This document shows positions 27,596 through 36,651 of a stretch of 56,407 nt of DNA, piece after piece. This DNA is from Streptomyces sporangiiformans. Lineage in GTDB: Bacteria; Actinomycetota; Actinomycetes; Streptomycetales; Streptomycetaceae. The DNA is taken from the NCBI RefSeq assembly GCF_005768555.2, contig NZ_VCHX02000069.1, forward strand, positions 258 through 56,664, read 5' to 3'. The notes under the pieces were generated by a model that worked only from the letters and a program-made list of their open reading frames with translations, was not told the DNA's origin and did no database searches. The translations under genes and the position numbers were made by a program. Each line of letters starts with the position of its first letter. Within the stretch, counting starts at the first letter, position 1.

Positions 27596-28651
27596 TCACG
27601 AAGAGGCGCGTGCCATCAGCTTCGCCGGCAGTACGACCTGCCGCTTCTCCAGGCCCCGTGAGGCCGCCGGACGGCGGTCCGCTATCTCGCCCAGCAACAG
27701 GTCGAGCATCGCGCGGCCCATCTCCTCTATCGGCTGGCGGACGCTGGTCAGGGGCGGGTCCATATGACGGGCAATGGCGGAGTCGTCGTAGCCGACGAGG
27801 GCCACGTCGTCGGGGATGCGGCGGCCGGCCTCCCGCAGGACCTGCCGGGCGCCGGCGGCCATGACGTCGGAGCCGGCGAAGACCGCGTCCACGGCAGGGT
27901 GGTGGTCGAGCAGTTCCGTCATCGCGCGGCGGCCGCCCGCCTCCGTGAAGTCACCGGGGACGATCAGGTCCTCGTCCACCTCCCGGCCCGCGTCACGCAG
28001 CGCGTCGCGGTAGCCGTCGATGCGGCGCTGGGCGCCGAAGACGTCGAGGCGTCCCGCGATGTGGGCGACGGTGCGGCATCCGCGGGCGAGCAGGTGTTCC
28101 ACCGCGGCCCGGCCGCCGCCGTAGTTGTCCGAGTCGACGGACGGCAGCGTCTCCTCGGCGGACCTGCGGCCGCTGATCACCGCCGGGATCTCCAGCTGTT
28201 CCAGCAGGTCGGGGAGCGGATCGTCCGCGTGCACCGAGACCAGCAGGACGCCGTCGACCCGGTGGGCCGCCAGATACTGGGCCAGCCGGCGGCGCTCCCG
28301 GTCACTGCCCGCGAAGATCAGCAGGAGCTGCATCTCCGTGTCCGACAGGGCCGCGCCCACGCCCCGCAGCATGTCCGAGAAGTACGGCTCGGCGAAGAAC
28401 CGGGTCTCGGGCTCGGGGACGACCAACGCGATCGCGTCCGTGCGGTTGGCGGCGAGGGCGCGGGCCGCCGTGTTCGGTACGTAGCCGAGTTCCGCCACCG
28501 CCGCCTCGACGGCGGCGCGCGTGGCGTCGCTGACGCGCGGTGAACCGTTGATCACCCGGGAAACCGTGCCGCGCCCCACTCCGGCGCGCGCGGCGACCTC
28601 TTCGAGGGTCGGCCGCTTGCCGCTCCGGCCCCGCGCTCCGTGGACTGCCAT
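27596..28651 (-). CDS. cebR: LacI-family cellobiose repressor CebR
   Basis: A 351-residue LacI/GalR regulator. The N-terminal HTH is TLEEVAARAGVGRGTVSRVINGSPRVSDATRAAV (about residues 14-48), followed by the hinge LGYVPNTAARALA and a periplasmic-binding-like sensor domain (GYDDSAIARHMDPPLTSVRQP near the C-terminus). It is divergent from cebE-cebF-cebG-bglC, the arrangement in which CebR represses cellobiose/cellotriose uptake and hydrolysis and is released by cellobiose. The matching 14-bp operator TGGGAGCGCTCCCA is present at 28951 and near bglC. GAGAGGCGG precedes the ATG. In plant-pathogenic Streptomyces the same regulator also controls virulence genes; no such genes are here. Confidence 0.95.
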   Translation of the reverse strand: MAVHGARGRSGKRPTLEEVAARAGVGRGTVSRVINGSPRVSDATRAAVEAAVAELGYVPNTAARALAANRTDAIALVVPEPETRFFAEPYFSDMLRGVGAALSDTEMQLLLIFAGSDRERRRLAQYLAAHRVDGVLLVSVHADDPLPDLLEQLEIPAVISGRRSAEETLPSVDSDNYGGGRAAVEHLLARGCRTVAHIAGRLDVFGAQRRIDGYRDALRDAGREVDEDLIVPGDFTEAGGRRAMTELLDHHPAVDAVFAGSDVMAAGARQVLREAGRRIPDDVALVGYDDSAIARHMDPPLTSVRQPIEEMGRAMLDLLLGEIADRRPAASRGLEKRQVVLPAKLMARASS

Positions 28652-29077
28652 GGTCCGCCTCTCATCACACCGCGTTCGGCCTGGAATCTAACAGTCTTGA
28701 TCCCCGTACGATGCCTCGCGTCGGATCGCGAGATGGCCCGCGACCTGCTGTCCGACGTGTCCGCGGACCGGCCCTCCGCCGTCCGACGCAGAGTGATCCG
28801 CCATCCTGTGAAGGTTCGCCCGGCGGGTCGCCGGTCGCCTTCGACCCTCGTTCACGGCGCCAGCTAACAGCCCGATAACTGAAGACATATCTCCCTGCTT
28901 TCGCCCTTGACACCCCCGCACGAACCAACGAGTCTTCAATACATCACTGGTGGGAGCGCTCCCACAGTACCTGGCACATACACATCCCGCACGTTCCCCG
29001 CCCGAGCCGCAGCTAGATGACGGGCCCAACAGTGCAGTTGGCCGGGGGGTCGGCACGTCAGGCAACAGGAGGACGCA
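28652..29077. promoter_or_regulatory. cebR-cebE divergent control region
   Basis: The 426-bp divergent interval has no gene I can support. It contains a -35-like TTGACA at 28907-28912 with a weak candidate -10 (AGTCTT) 18 bp on, the CebR operator at 28950, and AGGAGG (29067-29072) just before the cebE ATG. The stretch from about 28890 to 28950 is AT-richer, as expected of the promoter. Confidence 0.6.
28950..28965. promoter_or_regulatory. CebR operator upstream of cebE
   Basis: GTGGGAGCGCTCCCAC is a perfect 16-bp palindrome containing the known CebR box TGGGAGCGCTCCCA. It lies just downstream of the putative cebE promoter elements at 28907-28936, where bound repressor would block transcription. 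Confidence 0.95.
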
Positions 29078-30400
29078 ATGCGCACGAGTACCCGCCGGTC
29101 CCGCCGGCTGGTGGCCCTCACGGCGGTCGCCGCGCTGGCCACGGGACTGCTGGCCGGCTGTGCCGAGGACTCGGACGACGGCTCTTCGTCGGACGGCGGT
29201 GGCGACAGCAGCGGCAAGACGACGATAACCGTCGGCACCTTCGGTGAATTCGGCTACAAGCAGTCCGGCCTCTACGACGAGTACATGAAGCTGCACCCGG
29301 ACATCGCCATCAAGGAGAACGTCACCACCCGTACCGACGTGTACTGGCCCAAGACGCTGACCCGTCTGCAGGCCGGTTCCGGTACCGACGACATCCAGGC
29401 GATCGAGGTCGGCAACATCACCGAGGCCGTGCAGACGCAGGCCGACAAGTTCGTCGACCTCGGCAAGGACGTCGACAAGTCCCAGTGGCTCGACTGGAAG
29501 ACCGCGCAGGCCACCACCAAGGACGGCAAGACGATCGGGCTCGGCACCGATGTCGGTCCGATGGCGGTCTGCTACCGCAAGGACCTCTTCAAGAAGGCCG
29601 GCCTGGAGACGGACCGCGCCAAGCTCGCCGAGCTGTGGAAGGGCGACTGGGCCAAGTACGTCGACCTCGGCAAGGAGTACATGAAGAAGGCGCCCAAGGG
29701 CACCAAGTACGTGGACTCCGCCTCCTCGGTCTACAACGCCGTGGCGGGCGGCTTCAGCGAGCGCTACTACGACAAGGGCGGCAACGTCGTCTGGGACAAG
29801 TCCGAGGGCGTGAAGAAGTCCTGGGACGTCGCGATGGAGGTCGCGACCAGCGACATGTCGGCGAAGCTGAAGCAGTTCGACAAGCCCTGGGAGCAGGCCT
29901 ACGCCAAGGGCAGCTTCGCGACGGTGGCCTGCCCGGCGTGGATGATCGGCTACATCCAGCAGAAGGCCGGTGAGTCCGGCAACGGCAAGTGGGACGTGGC
30001 GGCGGCACCGACCGCGTCCAACTGGGGCGGTTCCTTCATCGGTGTGCCGACGGCGAGCAAGCACCAGAAGGAAGCCATCGCGCTCGCGAAGTGGCTGACC
30101 GCGCCGGAGCAGCAGGCGAAGGTCTTCGCCAAGCAGGCCAGCTTCCCGTCGACCCCGTCGGTGTACTCGACCCTGAAGCCGCAGGACGACACCACGGCGT
30201 ACTTCTCGGGCGCGCCGCTCACGCAGATCTTCTCCGACTCGGCGAAGACCAGCCCGATGCAGTACCTGGGCGTCAAGGACCAGCCGATCGGCACCTCGAT
30301 CACCGACGTGGGCATCCTCCAGGTCGAGCAGAAGGGGAAGACCCCTGACCAGGGCTGGGAGGCGGCCACCAAGGAGATCAAGGACGTGCTCGGCCAGTGA
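29078..30400 (+). CDS. cebE: Cellobiose/cellotriose-binding lipoprotein CebE
   Basis: A 440-residue sugar-binding lipoprotein of the MalE-like extracellular solute-binding family 1. The signal peptide MRTSTRRSRRLVALTAV ends in a lipobox LAGC (Cys28), followed by an Asp/Ser-rich spacer and ITVGTFGEFGYKQSGLYDEY. It presents cello-oligosaccharides to the CebF-CebG permease. AGGAGG lies five nucleotides before the ATG. It is first in the ceb operon and directly downstream of the CebR operator. Its stop overlaps the cebF GTG. Ligand specificity is taken from locus synteny rather than from binding-site residues. Confidence 0.95.
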   Translation: MRTSTRRSRRLVALTAVAALATGLLAGCAEDSDDGSSSDGGGDSSGKTTITVGTFGEFGYKQSGLYDEYMKLHPDIAIKENVTTRTDVYWPKTLTRLQAGSGTDDIQAIEVGNITEAVQTQADKFVDLGKDVDKSQWLDWKTAQATTKDGKTIGLGTDVGPMAVCYRKDLFKKAGLETDRAKLAELWKGDWAKYVDLGKEYMKKAPKGTKYVDSASSVYNAVAGGFSERYYDKGGNVVWDKSEGVKKSWDVAMEVATSDMSAKLKQFDKPWEQAYAKGSFATVACPAWMIGYIQQKAGESGNGKWDVAAAPTASNWGGSFIGVPTASKHQKEAIALAKWLTAPEQQAKVFAKQASFPSTPSVYSTLKPQDDTTAYFSGAPLTQIFSDSAKTSPMQYLGVKDQPIGTSITDVGILQVEQKGKTPDQGWEAATKEIKDVLGQ

Positions 30401-31425
30401 CCAGCTCCAAGCAGGCTCTCGCGCAACCCGCGACGAGTGCCGACGCCGCGCCCGGCAATCAGCCGGGCGCGGCCCGGGGCGCTCAGGGTCGCGGTACGCC
30501 ACCGCCGGGCGGCAGCTCCTGGCGCAGCCGGCTGTACCGCTGGGACATGAAGGCGTCGCCGTACGCTTTCATCTCCCCCTTCTTCATCGTGTTCGGGGCC
30601 TTCTCACTGGTCCCGCTGCTGTACACGGCCTGGTACTCGCTGCACAACGTGCAGCTGGCCGACCTGGACAAGCAGACCTGGGTGGGGCTGGACAACTACC
30701 AGAACCTGCTGTCCTCGGACTTCTTCTGGAACTCCCTGTGGGTCACCTTCGTCATCGGCGTGATCTCGACCGTGCCGCAGCTGATGATGGCGATCGGGAT
30801 CGCGCACCTGCTCAACTACAAGCTGCGCGGCTCGACCGTGTGGCGGGTCGTGATGCTCACCCCGTACGCGACCTCGGTGGCGGCGGCCACGCTGGTGTTC
30901 GTGCTGCTGTACTCCTGGGACGGCGGCATGATCAACTGGCTGCTCGACTTCATCGGGATAGATCCGGTCAACTGGCGTGAGTCCGACTGGGGTTCGAAGT
31001 TCGCCGTGTCCACGATCGTGATCTGGCGGTGGACCGGCTACAACGCGCTGATCTACCTCGCGGCGATGCAGGCGATCCCCAGCGACCTGTACGAGTCGGC
31101 GGCCCTGGACGGCGCCGGCCGCTGGCAGCAGTTCCGTCATGTGACGATCCCGATGCTGCGGCCGACGATCCTGTTCACGGTGGTCGTCTCCACGATCGGC
31201 GCGACGCAGCTCTTCGGCGAACCCCTGCTGTTCGGCGGGGTGAGCGGCTCGAAGGGCGGCTCCGCCCACCAGTTCCAGACGCTCGGCCTGTACATGTACG
31301 ACCAGGGCTGGATCGTCGGCAACCTCGGCAAGGCGTCCGCGATCGCCTGGTCGATGTTCCTGATCCTGCTGATCATCGCCGTGATCAATCTGGTGGTCAC
31401 CCGACGCCTGAGGAAAGCCCAATGA
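30397..31425 (+). CDS. cebF: Cello-oligosaccharide ABC permease CebF
   Basis: A 342-residue MalF-type permease subunit. An unstructured N-terminus of about 60 residues rich in Ala, Gly and Pro precedes six hydrophobic segments beginning YAFISPFFIVFGAFSLVPLLYTAW. The cytoplasmic coupling loop (EAA motif) is ESAALDGAGRWQQFRHVTIP near residue 230. The GTG start at 30397 overlaps the cebE stop (GTGA) and the stop overlaps the cebG start (ATGA), so the three are translationally coupled. No ATPase gene is in this operon; in streptomycetes the shared ATPase MsiK, encoded elsewhere, serves the Ceb importer. Confidence 0.95.
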   Translation: MTSSKQALAQPATSADAAPGNQPGAARGAQGRGTPPPGGSSWRSRLYRWDMKASPYAFISPFFIVFGAFSLVPLLYTAWYSLHNVQLADLDKQTWVGLDNYQNLLSSDFFWNSLWVTFVIGVISTVPQLMMAIGIAHLLNYKLRGSTVWRVVMLTPYATSVAAATLVFVLLYSWDGGMINWLLDFIGIDPVNWRESDWGSKFAVSTIVIWRWTGYNALIYLAAMQAIPSDLYESAALDGAGRWQQFRHVTIPMLRPTILFTVVVSTIGATQLFGEPLLFGGVSGSKGGSAHQFQTLGLYMYDQGWIVGNLGKASAIAWSMFLILLIIAVINLVVTRRLRKAQ

Positions 31426-32315
31426 CGACAAGCGATCTGACGCTGCCTCAGGCGGAGAAACGGGGCTCCCGGCGCCCCCGCGTCCTCGGCGCGGGCAAGC
31501 AGTTGCACGCGGGCCCGGTCACGTACGTCATCCTCACCCTCTTCGCGCTGATCTCGCTGGCGCCGCTGGTGTGGACGGCGATCGCGGCCTCCCGCACCGA
31601 CTCCCGGCTCGCGCAGGCACCGCCGCCGCTGTGGTTCGGCGGGAACCTGTTCAAGAACCTCGAGACCGCCTGGGAAGAGGCCTCGCTCGGCACCGCGATG
31701 TTCAACACGGCGTTCGTCGCGTCCGCCATCACCGTCAGCACGGTGGTGTTCTCCACGCTCGCCGGGTTCGCCTTCGCCAAGCTGCGGTTCCGGTTCTCCA
31801 GCGCGCTGCTGCTGCTGACCATCGGCACGATGATGATCCCGCCGCAGCTGGCCGTCGTTCCGCTGTACCTGTGGATGTCCGACCTCGGCTGGTCCAACCA
31901 GCTGCAGACGGTCATCCTGCCAACGCTGTGCACCGCCTTCGGCACCTTCTTCATGCGGCAGTACCTGGTGCAGGCACTGCCCACCGAGCTGATCGAAGCG
32001 GCACGCGTGGACGGTGCGAGCAGTCTGCGGGTCGTATGGCACGTGGTCTTCCCCGCGGCGCGGCCCGCGATGGCCGTGCTCGGCCTGCTGACCTTCGTGT
32101 TCGCCTGGAACGACTTCCTGTGGCCGATCATCGCCCTCAACCAGCAGAACCCGACCGTGCAGGTGGCGCTCAACTCCCTCGGCACCGGCTACGTCCCCGA
32201 CCAGGCAGTGATCATGGCGGGCGCGCTGCTCGGCACCCTGCCGCTGCTCATCGCCTTCCTCCTGTTCGGCAAGCAGATCGTGGGCGGGATCATGCAGGGC
32301 GCCATCAAGGGCTGA
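31422..32315 (+). CDS. cebG: Cello-oligosaccharide ABC permease CebG
   Basis: A 297-residue MalG-type permease subunit with six hydrophobic segments, starting after a basic N-terminal tail at VTYVILTLFALISLAPLVW. The EAA coupling loop is IEAARVDGASSLRVVWHVVFP near residue 200, followed by FAWNDFLWPIIAL, typical of MalG proteins. The ATG overlaps the cebF stop. It pairs with CebF to form the transmembrane channel for cellobiose and cellotriose. A 10-bp GC hairpin lies 20 bp after the stop and may separate the transporter transcript from bglC. Confidence 0.95.
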   Translation: MTTSDLTLPQAEKRGSRRPRVLGAGKQLHAGPVTYVILTLFALISLAPLVWTAIAASRTDSRLAQAPPPLWFGGNLFKNLETAWEEASLGTAMFNTAFVASAITVSTVVFSTLAGFAFAKLRFRFSSALLLLTIGTMMIPPQLAVVPLYLWMSDLGWSNQLQTVILPTLCTAFGTFFMRQYLVQALPTELIEAARVDGASSLRVVWHVVFPAARPAMAVLGLLTFVFAWNDFLWPIIALNQQNPTVQVALNSLGTGYVPDQAVIMAGALLGTLPLLIAFLLFGKQIVGGIMQGAIKG

Positions 32316-32335
32316 CCCGCCGCGCCGCCGCCCTA

Positions 32336-32365
32336 CGGGGCCGGGCCATCGCCGCCCCGGCCCCG
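32336..32365 (+). terminator. Hairpin between cebG and bglC
   Basis: A perfect 10-bp stem, CGGGGCCGGG with CCCGGCCCCG, encloses a 10-nt loop. No T-tract follows. It may attenuate transcription into bglC or protect the cebEFG mRNA 3' end. Confidence 0.55.
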
Positions 32366-32410
32366 CCCATCCTTCCCCCCCGTCTTACCCGTCGGTCCCC
32401 ACGACCTCTA

Positions 32411-32424
32411 TGGGAGCGCTTCCA
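32411..32424. promoter_or_regulatory. CebR operator overlapping the bglC start
   Basis: TGGGAGCGCTTCCA differs from the CebR box at one position. Its last base is the A of the bglC ATG at 32424. Bound CebR would obstruct either initiation from a nearby promoter or elongation from cebG. The GGGAGCG inside it is also the only ribosome-site-like sequence before bglC. Confidence 0.9.
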
Positions 32425-33857
32425 TGTCTGAGCCCGTGACCTTCCCGTCCGCCTTCCTCTGGGGGGCCGCCACCTCCGCGTACCAGATCGAGGGGGCGGT
32501 GCGGGAGGACGGCCGCACGCCCTCGATCTGGGACACCTTCAGCCACACTCCCGGCAAGACGGCCGGTGGCGAGAACGGTGACATCGCTGTCGACCACTAC
32601 CACCGCTACCGCGACGACGTGGCCCTCATGGCGGAGCTGGGGCTGTCCGCGTACCGCTTCTCGGTGTCCTGGCCGCGGGTGCAGCCGACGGGCCGCGGTC
32701 CCGCCGTCCAGCGCGGCCTGGACTTCTACCGCCGGCTGGTGGACGAACTGCTCGCGCACGGCATCAAGCCGGCCCTCACCCTCTACCACTGGGATCTGCC
32801 GCAGGACCTGGAGGACGCGGGCGGCTGGCCGGAGCGCGACACGGCGTACCGCTTCGCGGAGTACGCGCAGATCGTCGGCGAGGCGCTCGGCGACCGCGTC
32901 GAGCAGTGGATGACCCTCAACGAGCCGTGGTGCAGCGCCTTTCTGGGGTACGGCTCCGGGGTGCACGCCCCGGGCCGGACGGACGCGGCGGCATCACTGA
33001 AGGCGGCCCATCACCTGAACCTGGCGCACGGCCTGGGAACTTCGGCGCTCCGCGCGGCGATGCCCGCCCGCAACACGATCGCGGTGAGCCTCAACTCCTC
33101 CACGATCAGGACGGTTTCGGACGATCCCGCGGATGTGGCGGCGAAGCAGCGGATCGACGACCTGGCGAACGGGATCTTCCACGGCCCGATGCTGCACGGC
33201 GCGTACCCCGAGACCCTGTTCGAGGCGACATCCTCGGTCACGGACTGGTCGTACGTCCTCGACGGCGACCTCCAGGCGATCAACCAGCCGCTGGACGCAC
33301 TCGGTCTGAACTACTACACGCCGGCGCTGGTTTCGGCCGCGGAGGCGGCACCGACGGGCCCGCGCGCGGACGGCCACGGCGCGAGCTCGTACTCGCCCTG
33401 GCCGGCCGCCGACGATGTGATGTTCCATCAGACCCCGGGCGACCGTACGGAGATGGGCTGGACGATCGACCCGACCGGCCTCCACGAACTGATCATGCGC
33501 TACGCGAGGGAGGCTCCGGGCCTGCCGCTGTACGTGACGGAGAACGGCGCGGCGTACGACGACAAGCCCGACCCGGAGGGCCGCGTCCACGACCCCGAGC
33601 GGATCGCCTACCTGCACGGCCATCTCTCGGCGGTGCGCCGCGCGATCGCCGACGGCGCGGACGTCCGCGGCTACTACCTCTGGTCCCTCATGGACAACTT
33701 CGAGTGGTCCTACGGCTACGGCAAGCGTTTCGGCGCGGTGTACGTGGACTATTCGACGCTGGCCCGCACCCCGAAGTCGAGCGCCCTCTGGTACGGGAAG
33801 GCGGCTCGGTCGGGGGCACTGCCCGAGGTGACCACTGAAGAGAACTGCGAGAACTGA
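32424..33857 (+). CDS. bglC: Beta-glucosidase BglC (GH1)
   Basis: A 477-residue cytoplasmic family 1 beta-glucosidase that hydrolyses imported cellobiose to glucose. The N-terminal signature [20 protein letters not shown] and PSIWDTF are intact. The acid/base is E167 in TLNEPW and the nucleophile is E373 in YVTENG; the C-terminal [18 protein letters not shown] loop contributes aglycone binding. No signal peptide is present. The ATG at 32424 overlaps the second CebR operator. Removing cellobiose also restores CebR repression, so this enzyme is part of the feedback. A terminator follows. Confidence 0.96.
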   Translation: MSEPVTFPSAFLWGAATSAYQIEGAVREDGRTPSIWDTFSHTPGKTAGGENGDIAVDHYHRYRDDVALMAELGLSAYRFSVSWPRVQPTGRGPAVQRGLDFYRRLVDELLAHGIKPALTLYHWDLPQDLEDAGGWPERDTAYRFAEYAQIVGEALGDRVEQWMTLNEPWCSAFLGYGSGVHAPGRTDAAASLKAAHHLNLAHGLGTSALRAAMPARNTIAVSLNSSTIRTVSDDPADVAAKQRIDDLANGIFHGPMLHGAYPETLFEATSSVTDWSYVLDGDLQAINQPLDALGLNYYTPALVSAAEAAPTGPRADGHGASSYSPWPAADDVMFHQTPGDRTEMGWTIDPTGLHELIMRYAREAPGLPLYVTENGAAYDDKPDPEGRVHDPERIAYLHGHLSAVRRAIADGADVRGYYLWSLMDNFEWSYGYGKRFGAVYVDYSTLARTPKSSALWYGKAARSGALPEVTTEENCEN

Positions 33858-33887
33858 ATAGACCGGTATCCCGGGGGAACGGGGGAT

Positions 33888-33920
33888 GGGGCGCGGCGCC
33901 TGAGGGGGGTGCCGCGCCCC
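33888..33920. terminator. Terminator between bglC and the ferric ABC operon
   Basis: GGGGCGCGGCGCC (33888-33900) pairs with GGTGCCGCGCCCC (33908-33920) with one G-T pair and a 7-nt loop. It lies between two convergent genes and could serve both. Confidence 0.8.
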
Positions 33921-33932
33921 TCGCAATAGCGT

Positions 33933-35015
33933 TCAGAGCGCTGTCGGCTCACAGCCGTCACGATGCAGCGTCCCCTCCCCCAGCACCCGCACCCCCGTCT
34001 CCTCCCCCGGCCGCACCCGCAGTGGTCCCGCGACGCGGATGCCGACCGGGGCGGCGTGGCCGTCGACGGCGACGGTGACCATGGCGTCGTGGCCGTAGAA
34101 GCAGACGTCGGTCACCGTGCCCCGGACCGCGCCTTGCGCGGTGGGTCCGGTCAGCCGGAGCTGTTCCGGGCGGAGCAGGACCGTGCCGGTGCGCGGGTTG
34201 CCTTCGGGCAGGGCGCGGAGGGGCACGGTGCCCAGCGCCGTACGCACCGTGCCGTCGGTGTCGACCGTGCCGGGGAGGAGGACGGCGTCGCCGACGAAAC
34301 CCGCGACCCAGGGGTCGGCGGGGCGGCGGTAGAGGTCCTGCGGGGTGTCGCACTGGGCGACGCGGCCGTCGCGGACGACGGCGACGAGGTCGGCGGTGGA
34401 CAGGGCCTCCTGCTGGTCGTGGGTGACCAGTACGGCCGTGGCTCCCGTCGCGCGCAGCGCCGTCCGTACGTCCGCCCGCACCCCCGCCCGCAGTGCACTG
34501 TCGAGCGCGTTGAACGGCTCGTCCAGCAGGACCAGTTGAGGGCGCGGGGCGAGCGCCCGTGCCAGGGCGACGCGCTGCTGCTGGCCGCCCGACAGTTCGT
34601 GCGGCATGCGGTCGCCGTAGCCGGCCAGGCCGACCAGTTCCAGCATCTCCTCGGCGCGACGGCGTCGCTCGGGGCGGTCCACACCCTTCAGGCCGAAGGT
34701 CACGTTGTGCCCGACGCTCAGGTGCGGGAACAGCGCGCCCTCCTGCGGGACGATGCCGATGCGGCGCCGCTCGGGCGGCACATGGACACCGGGGCCGCCA
34801 ACGACCCGGTTGCCCAGCCTCACCGTGCCCGCGTCGGCGCGCAGGAAGCCGGCGACGATGCGCAGCAGGGTGGTCTTGCCGCAGCCGGAGGGGCCGAGAA
34901 CGGCGGCCAGGGCGCCGGTCGGCACGGTCAGGTCGAGCCCGCGCAGGACGACGGGGTCGCCGTCCCCGTACGACTTGGTGAGCCCTTCGACGTGCAGTTC
35001 GTTCGTGTCCGTCAT
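33933..35015 (-). CDS. Ferric-iron ABC transporter ATPase (FbpC-like)
   Basis: A 360-residue ABC ATPase of the Fe3+/spermidine/sulfate class. Motifs: Walker A GPSGCGKTTL, Q-loop GIVPQEGALFPHLSVG, signature LSGGQQQRVALARAL, Walker B LVLLDEPFNALD and the switch His in LVTHDQQEAL. The C-terminal 120 residues form a TOBE-like regulatory domain (GTVLLRPEQLRLTGP). The ATG at 35015 overlaps the end of the permease gene by 4 nt. It is third in the order binding protein-permease-ATPase, the same as fbpABC. Iron as substrate is inferred from the binding protein's tyrosines and the iron box upstream of the operon. Confidence 0.88.
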   Translation of the reverse strand: MTDTNELHVEGLTKSYGDGDPVVLRGLDLTVPTGALAAVLGPSGCGKTTLLRIVAGFLRADAGTVRLGNRVVGGPGVHVPPERRRIGIVPQEGALFPHLSVGHNVTFGLKGVDRPERRRRAEEMLELVGLAGYGDRMPHELSGGQQQRVALARALAPRPQLVLLDEPFNALDSALRAGVRADVRTALRATGATAVLVTHDQQEALSTADLVAVVRDGRVAQCDTPQDLYRRPADPWVAGFVGDAVLLPGTVDTDGTVRTALGTVPLRALPEGNPRTGTVLLRPEQLRLTGPTAQGAVRGTVTDVCFYGHDAMVTVAVDGHAAPVGIRVAGPLRVRPGEETGVRVLGEGTLHRDGCEPTAL

Positions 35016-36646
35016 GTCCGGTGCCTGCCCAGGAGATAGGAGGGGACGGCGGCCAGCAGGATCAGCGCGGCCGCGTAGGGGGCCGCGGCGGCGAAGGATC
35101 CGGCACCCGTCTCGGTCCAGAGGCGGGTGGCCAGGGTGTCCATGCCGGTGGGGCGCAGAAGGAGGGTCGCCGGGAGTTCCTTCATGCAGACGACGAAGGT
35201 GAGGGCGGCTCCGGCCGCCACTCCGGGCGCGGCCAGGGGCACGGTCACCTCGCGCAGGACCTGCCACGGCCGCCGCCCCAGCGACCGGGCCACGTCTTCC
35301 AGCACGGGCGGCGCCTGGAGCACGGCGGCCCGCGTGGCGGCCACCGCGACCGGCAGGAAGAGGACCGCGTACGCGCAGACCAGGAGCGGGAGTTGCTGGT
35401 ACAGGGGGTATGCGTAGCGGACCGCGAAGAAGACCAGGGAGAGCGCGACCGTGATGCCGGGCAGCGCGTGGCCCGCGTAGGCCGCCTGCTCCAGCAGGCG
35501 CGCGCCCCGGCCCCGGTGCCGGGCGGCGATCACCCCGACCGGCAGGGCGAGGACCGTGGTGAGGGCGGCGCCCGCGGCGGCGACCCCGAGGGTGGCCCAG
35601 GCGGTGTCGGCGAGCCCGCCCAGGTCCCAGGCGGCCGAGCTGCCGGCGGTCAGCCAGTACGCGAGGGTGCCGAGTGGGAAGACGACGGCCACGGCAGCCA
35701 CCGCACCGCACCACAGCAGTGCGAGCGGCCGATACCGGCCCAGCGGGAGCGGAACGGCCGGCCGGGCGGTGCCCGTTCCCGTCCTCGCGTGTCCGGCGCG
35801 TCCGCGCGTACGGGTCTCGGCGGCGACCAGTGCCACCGTCATCACCACCAGCACGACACTGAGCGCGGCGGCCGGGGTGCGGTCGAAGGACGCGCGGTAC
35901 GACGTGTGGATGGCCCGGGTGAAGGTGTCGTACCGCATCAGCGAGACCGCACCGAAGTCCGAGAGCACGTACAGCGCCACGAGCAGTCCGCCGCCCGCCG
36001 CGGCCGGTCGCAGTTGCGGCAGGGTGACCCGCAGGAAGGTGGCCGACGGGCCATGGCCGAGGGAGCGCGAGGCCTCCTCCTGCGCCGGGTCGATGCCGCG
36101 CAGCGCGGCGGCGACCGGGAGATGGACGTACGGGAAGCTGACCAGGGTCAGCGCCAGCGCGGCCCCGCCGAACCCGGCGACTGAGGGCTCGGCGGACAGC
36201 CAGGCGAAGGCGGCGACGTAACTGGGCACGGCCAGCGGCAGTGTGGCCAGTACCGACCAGGCGCGGGCGCCGGGCAGGGCGGTGCGCACGGTCAGCCAGG
36301 CCAGCGAGATCCCCAGCACCAGGCTGGCCGCGACGACCACGGCGGTGAGGCCGAGGCTGCGGCCGAGCAGGTGCAGGGTGCGTGCGTCGGCGACGACGTC
36401 CCAGGCGTAACCGGGGCCGCGTTCGAGGGCGCGGACGGCGAGATAGCCGAGCGGGAGCAGGGCGAAGAGGGCTGCCACGCAGGCGGGGACGAGCAGGACC
36501 AGGGGTGGTCTGCGTCCGGTCCGCGTACGGAACGCATGGAACGTACGGAACCGACCGCGCCCGGCTGCGGCGGATGCCTCAGCCGGGGCGGATGCCAGGG
36601 CGGACGCCCCGGCCGAACGCGGCGCGGCACGCGGTGTGTTGGGCAC
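35012..36646 (-). CDS. Ferric-iron ABC transporter permease (FbpB-like)
   Basis: A 544-residue fused permease with two BPD_transp_1 halves, about 12 hydrophobic segments in all, as in FbpB/HitB/SfuB. Each half has its coupling loop: EEASRSLGHGPSATFLRVTLP in the first and LEDVARSLGRRPWQVLREVTVP in the second. The first 50 residues are disordered and Ala/Arg rich. A GTG at 36646, five nucleotides after the binding-protein stop, is the preferred start (MPNTPRAAPRSAG). The frame stays open further upstream antisense-like within the binding-protein gene. The ribosome site is weak, so translation may be coupled. Confidence 0.85.
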   Translation of the reverse strand: MPNTPRAAPRSAGASALASAPAEASAAAGRGRFRTFHAFRTRTGRRPPLVLLVPACVAALFALLPLGYLAVRALERGPGYAWDVVADARTLHLLGRSLGLTAVVVAASLVLGISLAWLTVRTALPGARAWSVLATLPLAVPSYVAAFAWLSAEPSVAGFGGAALALTLVSFPYVHLPVAAALRGIDPAQEEASRSLGHGPSATFLRVTLPQLRPAAAGGGLLVALYVLSDFGAVSLMRYDTFTRAIHTSYRASFDRTPAAALSVVLVVMTVALVAAETRTRGRAGHARTGTGTARPAVPLPLGRYRPLALLWCGAVAAVAVVFPLGTLAYWLTAGSSAAWDLGGLADTAWATLGVAAAGAALTTVLALPVGVIAARHRGRGARLLEQAAYAGHALPGITVALSLVFFAVRYAYPLYQQLPLLVCAYAVLFLPVAVAATRAAVLQAPPVLEDVARSLGRRPWQVLREVTVPLAAPGVAAGAALTFVVCMKELPATLLLRPTGMDTLATRLWTETGAGSFAAAAPYAAALILLAAVPSYLLGRHRT

Positions 36647-36651
36647 GGCCG